Origin: Canna indica
Taxonomy: Eukaryota > Streptophyta > Magnoliopsida > Zingiberales > Cannaceae
Reading direction: 5' to 3'
Assembly: GCA_034359265.1 (NCBI GenBank)
Contig: CP136890.1
Coordinates: 34,328,501 to 34,392,500 of the forward strand
Length of the DNA: 64,000 nt
The translations under genes and the position numbers were made by a program. The stretch's first letter is position 1. Each line of letters begins with the position of its first letter. The notes under the pieces were generated by a model. That model saw only the letters and a list, made by a program, of their open reading frames with translations, was not told the origin of the DNA and ran no database searches. Of this stretch, positions 58,194 to 64,000 are shown one piece after another.

Positions 58194-59394
58194 CGACCAC
58201 TCTCTTATGGCTCCTCTATGCCTCGACGAAATCAAGTCCACAATCGATAGCATGGGCACCTACAAATCTCCGGGACCAGACGAATTATCGATGGAATTTT
58301 TCAAAGAATTCTGGGACTGCATCGGTCCAGACCTTCTATTAATCTTTCGGGAATTCCTCATCCACCCCCAGGAACTTAGCCGTGTGAACAAGGCTATTTT
58401 CACATTGATCCCAAAACACTCAGGTGCATGTATGGTCTCGGAGTACAAACCCATCAGTCTTGAAAATAGCCTTATACTGATCATGGGTAAACTTCTTGCT
58501 CGTCGTCTCAGCTCTGATATGAACCTACTACTTGACGGCTATCAGGGGGCTTTTCTCAGTGGTCGAGGCTCACTCGATTGCTACATGCTCGTGAGCGAGA
58601 CGTTATGGGCGTGCCACCGCCAAAAGGAGGACAGGTTTGTCATAAAGATTGATTTCGTGAAGGCATTTGACACGATTAATTGGACCTTCCTCCTCAACAT
58701 GCTCCGCGAAAGAAGCTTTCCGGAAGCATGGATTGCTCTGATCTCCTCACTGCTCTACTCCACGGAGTCTTATTTAATAATTAATGGTCAAGTCGGCACT
58801 CCATTCCAGCACCGTCGAGGCTTGAGGCAAGGAAACCCATTCTCACCCTACTTGTTCAACATGATCATTGATTGCCTTTCAAGGATTATCCGGATGGCTG
58901 CTGCGAATGGACATATCAGCGGTGTTCTCCGTCACTTGAGCTCCGGGGGTATCACTCATAGCCTCTATACCGATGACTTAATCATTTTCTGCACTAATGA
59001 TGGCCAATGTGTGCAGAATATTAAAACCATCCTACATTGCTTCGGACTGGCCAGCGGGCTCAAAGTAAATATGGAGAAGAGTTGCCTTCATCTTGGTAAC
59101 TCATTGGAAGCAGCATCAAATGCAGCCGACATTTTTGGCTGCAAGGCGGAGTCTTTCCCTATAACTTACCTCGGCCTTTCGACGGGTCCTCCACTCAAAG
59201 ACAATTGGAGAGCTCTGATCTCCACGATCGATCTTCGCCTATGCAATTGGCAAGGAAAGATAATTTCCCGCGCCGGCAGATTGACACTCGTCAATAGTAT
59301 CATCACCAGCAACCCTTCTTATATGCTTTCCATTTCCAAAGCTCCTTGTTGGGTGATCAAGGAGATAGACAAATGCCAAAGGTCTTTTTTCTAG
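58194..59394 (+). pseudogene. LINE ORF2 reverse transcriptase domain
   Basis: A single open frame of about 395 codons. Motifs: YKSPGPDELSMEFFKEFWDC, PKHSGACMVSEYKPISLENS, FVIKIDFVKAFDTINWTFLL (first catalytic Asp), RRGLRQGNPFSPYLFNMIID and HSLYTDDLIIFCTND (YTDD in place of the common F/YADD). It then continues through YLGL and a stop at 59392. It is the best-preserved part of the LINE. The Ala to Thr change in the catalytic box may lower activity. It continues from the linker across element J. Confidence 0.9.
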
Positions 59395-60345
59395 TGCGGT
59401 GCATATGGTAATTCAATTCGTGGTCGCTGCTATGCGGACTGGAGTCTCTTAACATGCCCGAAGCGTGTTGACAGCCTTGGCATTTTGGACCTCCAATAGC
59501 ATAACTCGGCTCGCCTTGGCTGTTGGCTTTGGAAACTTATGGAAAATTGTAATCTGCCATGGATTGAGGTGGTGCACTATTCCCTCGGCAGTCCCGTCCG
59601 TATCTTTGACTACCTTGGTAATCACTCCCCCTCACATATATGGAAGGATATATTGAAGTTGTTGTATGTCTTCAGGTCCGGTACCATATTCAAGGTAGGC
59701 GAAGGCAATACTATGAGACTCTAGAGTGTTGGGAATGGAGGGTCATGCCTATAGGACAAATTCCACATGCTTTACTCAAGAGCCACAAACAAGGACCTGA
59801 ACATTGCCCAGGCCCATATGCGCGACCAAGCAGGCCGCTTCAGAGGATGGAGCATCCAATTCTGCACCCCTATTACCTCATCGGACCTACATGAGTTGAT
59901 TCGGGAGCTGATCGTAATTCAAGACTCCGATGGAGAAGACTCCATGCAATGGCGTTGGTCTGCCAACCTTCTCTACTCGACGAGATCACTTTAAAGACTT
60001 CTCAACTACAGACGACTATCTGATAAATATCACAGTTTCATATGGCTATCCCACCTCCCTCCAAAGCTTTCTATCTTTTGTTGGTTGAAGGTCCGTCGGA
60101 GGCTTCTGACTAGGGACAGGATGCTTAATAGGGATATTCAGATCGATAGCAGATGGTTGGCGCCACCTTCTCTCCCTCCAACACTTGCAACGAAGACCAT
60201 GATCACCTATTCATCTCCTATGAGTATACTCGAGATGGTTGGCGCCACCTTCTCTCCCTCCAGCATATCCCACTCGCTTTCACCATCGCTGGCTGACAAA
60301 CGCAACTTCCGCCTCATTGCCACATGGAATTGGTTCATCTAGTAT
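59395..60345 (+). pseudogene. LINE ORF2 C-terminal zinc-binding (zf-RVT) region
   Basis: Beyond the stop, shifted frames carry WRWSANLLYSTRSL and FIWLSHLPPKLSIFCWLKVR then RRLLTRDRML, matching the zf-RVT region that follows RT in plant L1 elements. Several frameshifts are required, and the Cys/His cluster is not complete. Confidence 0.65.
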
Positions 60346-60551
60346 GAACGTACGTAACCGGCGATGCTTCCGGTAGCTATCATCGGAAGCATCATCATTA
60401 GCCGCCGGCGCCTCATGCTTCTACGCTCGAAATTAAGCAACTGGTTTTCATCTTTCTATTTATTGCTATTAAACACTATTTTATTTTGACTCTCCTCCCC
60501 CTTTCCTTGTACTCAGTTCTCTTCTCATGAGTTGAATACAAACTTTCATAT

Positions 60552-60579
60552 TTTAATATATATATATATATATATATTA
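60552..60579. repeat. (TA)n tract at the LINE 3' end
   Basis: An alternating TA run directly after the LINE tail and before a Copia integrase scrap. It probably replaces or follows the LINE's own poly(A). Confidence 0.8.
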
Positions 60580-60581
60580 AA

Positions 60582-60731
60582 GACCTCCGATCAGATCGAG
60601 GTGGTGAATACTTATCCAATGAGTTTCTCGATTATCTTAAGGACAATGGGATTGTCTTAGAATGGACCTCTCCGCACACACTGCAACATAATGGAGTGGT
60701 TGAAAGGAGAATCACACTCTATTGGATATGA
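60582..60731 (+). pseudogene. Copia integrase fragment
   Basis: The frame reads DLRSDRGGEYLSNEFLDYLK and then DNGIVLEWTSPHTLQHNGVV, matching the C-terminal half of the Copia integrase core (DRGGEY with a catalytic Asp, and the HNGV.ER box). It ends in ERRITLYWI and a stop. Nothing else of the element is seen on either side, so it is a short relic, perhaps the target of the LINE. Confidence 0.85.
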
Positions 60732-61411
60732 TAATTAAATTGAATTTAAGTAGTAATTTATTAACATTAATCAGATTTTAAATTATAATGAAATTTTGAG
60801 GTGTATCCAAACACAATCTTTGATTAAGTTCATGTTTATTTGTCAAAAAGTTTGTCAATTTTTATTAATCTTAATTTGATCATTAAAATTCGTATTGAGG
60901 TTTATTACTAAGTGCGATTGTAGTGTATATACTAATGCTAAAATGAGCATCTATAAACTTGATTTAAACAATATTATAAAAATTCTAAAAAGATCATGTA
61001 AGAGCATTGAATATTGATGACATATTCAAATGAAATGCTCAATATATATTTCCAAATTTAGATTTGGATTATGGGTGTATGACTGTATGTGATATTTTGG
61101 TGAATATAAATAACTGTAAAAGCATGTAAGCTTTTAAATTTCTATAAACAATCCCAGTTAATGTGCATATATGTATATAAAGAATTTATAAATATCCATA
61201 AGGAAAAGTTATATATACGTATCCTCTAAAATTAACACTTTCAAACAATAAAATCATATTTACGATTCAATTAGTTCAAATTCACAAATAAAGGAACTTT
61301 CTTCCTTTATTTTATTTTATTTTATTTTATTGGTTTCATAATAAATTGATATTTGTAATAGAAATTGTTTCACTATTTTGCATATAGACAAATTTACATT
61401 TTGCTTAGTAT
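60732..61411. other. AT-rich sequence without genes
   Basis: Very AT-rich; no open frame of interest. A (TTTTA)n run lies near 61300-61330. No terminal repeats are recognised. Confidence 0.6.
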
Positions 61412-61769
61412 CACTATAAAAAAAATTAAAATTAGTGGCAAGATATTTTTGTCACAGTAGTGACATACAGTGGCAAAATGATGATTCAGTGGCAACAAAT
61501 GCTAGTCAACCGTTTGTCACATTAGGTCTACCACTAAAAATCATTTTTGACTTTTGTGACGAATTTTAGTGGATTGCCACGAATTGTAATTTCTATAGTA
61601 ACAAATGAAAAAGTCAAACTACCTCCACCCTATTGTGGCAAATGGAGCTTGCTAACGTCACGTATCATTTATGGCAAAAAAAATTATCACTTATTAATAA
61701 AAGTTTGTCATTATTCTATCCTTTCGGAAATCCTTTCTATGGCAAAAATATATGAAATTTATCAATAAT
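61412..61769 (+). mobile_element. CACTA-like end M, truncated
   Basis: CACTATAAAAAAAATTAAAA at 61412 is followed by copies of AGTGGCAA, TTGTCAC and TTGCCAC in both orientations to about 61745. This is a fourth style of subterminal repeat, different from those of A-D, G and H. The right part is missing and LTR N begins directly after, suggesting truncation by that insertion. Confidence 0.5.
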
Positions 61770-64000
61770 TGTAATATCCTAGATATTAATTTTAGTTTTC
61801 CATCTATGTTTGTATTTGTCAGCCTAGTGGGCTAGTCCAAGGTCGAGCCGAGTCGACTCATGGTCCGGTGTGAGCTTGCGAGCTCGGGTGAGCTGAATTA
61901 TGATTTATAATTATATAGCTAATTGATTTAATTACATTGCATGTGGATGTGCATGTGTTTGTTGCTTATATTTATTTTTGGGTTTAGATTGGATTAATTA
62001 AGCTTAGTCGGGTTAGCGGGTTTGGATTTGGCTCGAGGCGGATGCGGGTTTGCTAAGAGGGTTAGTGGATTTAGGTTTAAGGAGGAGGGTATAACCCCCC
62101 CCCCCCCCCCCCCCCCCCTTGGTGTGCGGCTCCCCATTGGAGCCACACAGAAATTCTTGAACGGAGGCTGGAGCCAGCCGCCAACCACCCCTCCCCTTCC
62201 TCTCTTGGAGCCGCCAAGCCCGGCCGCCGCCTAAGACGAGCCTCTTTCCCTCTCCTTCCCCTCTTCTTTCCCCTCTCTTGGAAGCCAAGCCTTCTTGAAG
62301 CCAGCACCTCTTCTTCCCCTTCTTGGAGCCGGCGGCTTGAGGAGGAGCCGTCGTCCCCTCTTTCTCTTGGTGGAGCCGAGCCGCCACCTCTTGGAGCCGG
62401 ATTCGGAGGCCGTCGATCGGGATTTCTCCTCTAAATTTCTTTCCTAATTAGGTGAGTGGTTTTACCTCTTCTTTCTCATGTTCTTTCTTGGTTTTGAGCC
62501 GATTTGGGCATTTTCTTGATTCTTGTGTTTTCCCGCCAAATTGTGGGTTTTGATTGTCATGTCCTTGTGCTGATTCGTGGGAGGAGGGCCAAAACTCTCC
62601 CTTTGTGGCTCGGCAGCCCTAGGTTTACCCTAGGGGTGCTCGGCCAAGGGTGAATCAAGGGTGCCCTCAAGGTGTTCGACGAAATGCCCAAGTGAGAGTT
62701 CTTATTTCTAGAAGTCTACATCTTGAGTTACTTGTATATTTAGACTCTTGAATTGTTACGTATGCTTTAAATTTAAATCTGTGATTTTTAGAAATATATC
62801 ATGTGTTCAAAAAATAAGATTTGATCTTGAAGCAATGAGTGTTCTTGATATAAGATTCTTGATCATGTAATTTAATTTTTGTTGAAGATTATTTTGATTC
62901 ATGCAATCATGACTTGGTTCTTGAGAAGTTTTGTGTAAATGATATAATTCTGTTGTGTTGATAATTAAGAAATTTAATTCTGAAATTTTTGGATTTAACT
63001 ACCTTTATTGTGCTGAAACTCAATTAGGCTGAAAACTGCATGCTGAATTATTTGTTTTAGTGTTGATTTTGAAATCTTGTTTGTAATGAGCATAGTTTGT
63101 TGAGCATGGTCGTGTAACCTATTGTTTCGACCAGAAAACATAGATTGGAAACATAGGACACACTCTGGAAATCAGATTCGGGTTAGATACATCATTTTCG
63201 TGCATAATAGTAAGCTAAAACAAAATCCTAATCTTGGTGATCTATATTTTAATTGCATAATTAAATTTGAGCAAGGGGTTAGCATAATCTGTTATGAACC
63301 AACAAATAAAGTTATGCAAGAAATAAAACCTCACGGGTGTAAGACATTACGAGTCTAGGGGTTGGGGTCGGGTATTAGAGTGTTGAGACGCTTTCCAATA
63401 AAGACACCTCTAAGACACCGTAGGAGAAACTTGACTTAGGTCATGTTGCGTCATTTCTTTATGAATGGCGGAGAGGCTCGTTGAGGAGCGGGATTGCGGG
63501 CTAGGCTAGGGAGGTTGGATGGATAATTCCCAACCTGTGGAACAAGTTCGGATGAGCTAAATCTGATTGTTCTGGTCTGGCCTCGTGGGATAAGTTTGGA
63601 GGGCCTACCCGATTATCCCCGGGGTGGTTTTAAGGAATAAGTTCGAAGGGCCAACCGATTATTCCTGTGATATCTTAAAGGGGTAAGTTCGGAGGGCCTA
63701 CCTGATTACTCCTGTGATATCAAAAAGGGGCAAGTTAGGATTGGCGAATCCCGATTGTCCCTTCATGTCTCGTGGAGCAAGTTCGGAGGGCCTTCCCGAT
63801 TGCTCCCGAGTTTCTTATAGTAGGATAAGTTCGGAGGGTCTTCCCGATTATCGTAGTATGTGTTGTTGCCTTAGGGCACGGTAGACTTAGGCCTGTTGAT
63901 CTTCACCATTTGGGTGTTGGCTGCTTTCGAGCAGGTCGTGGCCAGATGACATGTTAGCTGGTCACTTCCTTGTGATCTTTTCCTACTCGAGTCATAAGAT
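61770..64000 (+). repeat. Gypsy-type LTR N, runs off the window
   Basis: TGTAATATCCTAGATATTAA at 61770 is a common start for plant Gypsy LTRs. The sequence then has a C run, a GC-rich block (62120-62420) and tandem 'ataagttcggagggccta' units from about 63590 to 63850, like the repeated phrases in the LTRs at 3065 and 16893. No end or primer-binding site is inside the window. Open frames at 62013-62387 and 63122-63358 are not recognised. Confidence 0.55.
62095..62118. repeat. Run of 24 C
   Basis: Uninterrupted homopolymer in LTR N. Length is likely unstable and difficult to sequence. Confidence 0.9.

Larger units (their letters stand above)
40180..60579 (+). mobile_element. L1-type LINE, split in three by LTR elements
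   Basis: LINE ORF2 domains appear in order across three pieces: endonuclease (40180-40678), linker (52081-52648), and reverse transcriptase with a zinc-binding end (58194-60345). The joins are exact once Copia F with its ATCCT duplication and element J with its CGAC(T/C) duplication are removed. The 3' end is a (TA)n tail at about 60552-60579. The 5' end looks truncated, since the endonuclease N-terminus is missing. About 3.4 kb of LINE remains. Stops and frameshifts show it is dead. Confidence 0.85.

Noticed and set aside
62013..62387. 124-residue Gly/Arg-rich open frame
   Set aside because: Runs through a poly-C tract and purine-rich LTR sequence, with competing frames on the other strand.

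Overview
This window looks like repeat-rich nuclear DNA from a flowering plant. The evidence is initiator-tRNA-Met primer-binding sites (TGGTATCAGAGC type), Copia and Gypsy LTR retrotransposons, plant L1-type LINEs, many CACTA (En/Spm) DNA transposons with CACTA...TAGTG ends and 3-bp target duplications, a hAT MITE, and AT-rich spliceosomal introns. I cannot name the species. I see no intact host gene, no tRNA, no rRNA and no CRISPR array. Almost every coding stretch is a transposon gene carrying stops, frameshifts or deletions. Two traces of ordinary genes survive: one exon resembling the RNA helicase UPF1, and exons of a SLC35F5/EamA-type membrane transporter captured inside a CACTA element.

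Layout. 1-5754 and 16414-21444: decayed Gypsy-type LTR sequence, holding a one-ended CACTA (748), a hAT MITE (2601-3056), a primer-binding site (4880) and a 3' LTR (16893-21444) that is split by a small Copia element (18846-21357). 5755-16408: a SIRE-like Copia element on the minus strand with gag and a PF20167-like gene but no polymerase. Its 5' LTR is split by CACTA element A (12892-15736). 21610-32368: a minus-strand Copia element flanked by a 23-bp direct repeat. Its left LTR is split by the largest CACTA element, B (21888-28901), which has both a TNPD-type and a Transposase_24-type gene. 32691-32815: the UPF1-like exon. 32889-39004: a gene-capturing CACTA element (H) that itself hosts a solo-LTR-like insertion and a LINE 3' end.

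40180-60579: a LINE cut into three pieces. One insertion is Copia F (40679-52080), which contains CACTA D (41410-48069), which in turn contains CACTA C (42102-46223). The other is a gag-only LTR element J (52649-58193). The tail holds a Copia integrase scrap (60582-60731), a CACTA-like end (61412) and the start of another Gypsy-type LTR (61770 to the window edge).

How the parts relate. A, B, C and D are one CACTA family. B keeps the transposase, while A, C and D are internal-deletion derivatives that could only have moved using proteins from another copy. B and C both carry a long hairpin of about 240 nt just upstream of the TNPD start, with one visible compensatory base-pair change. Several premature stops in unrelated elements are CAG to TAG, as expected from deamination of methylated CHG cytosines. 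The insertion order can be read directly from the target-site duplications.
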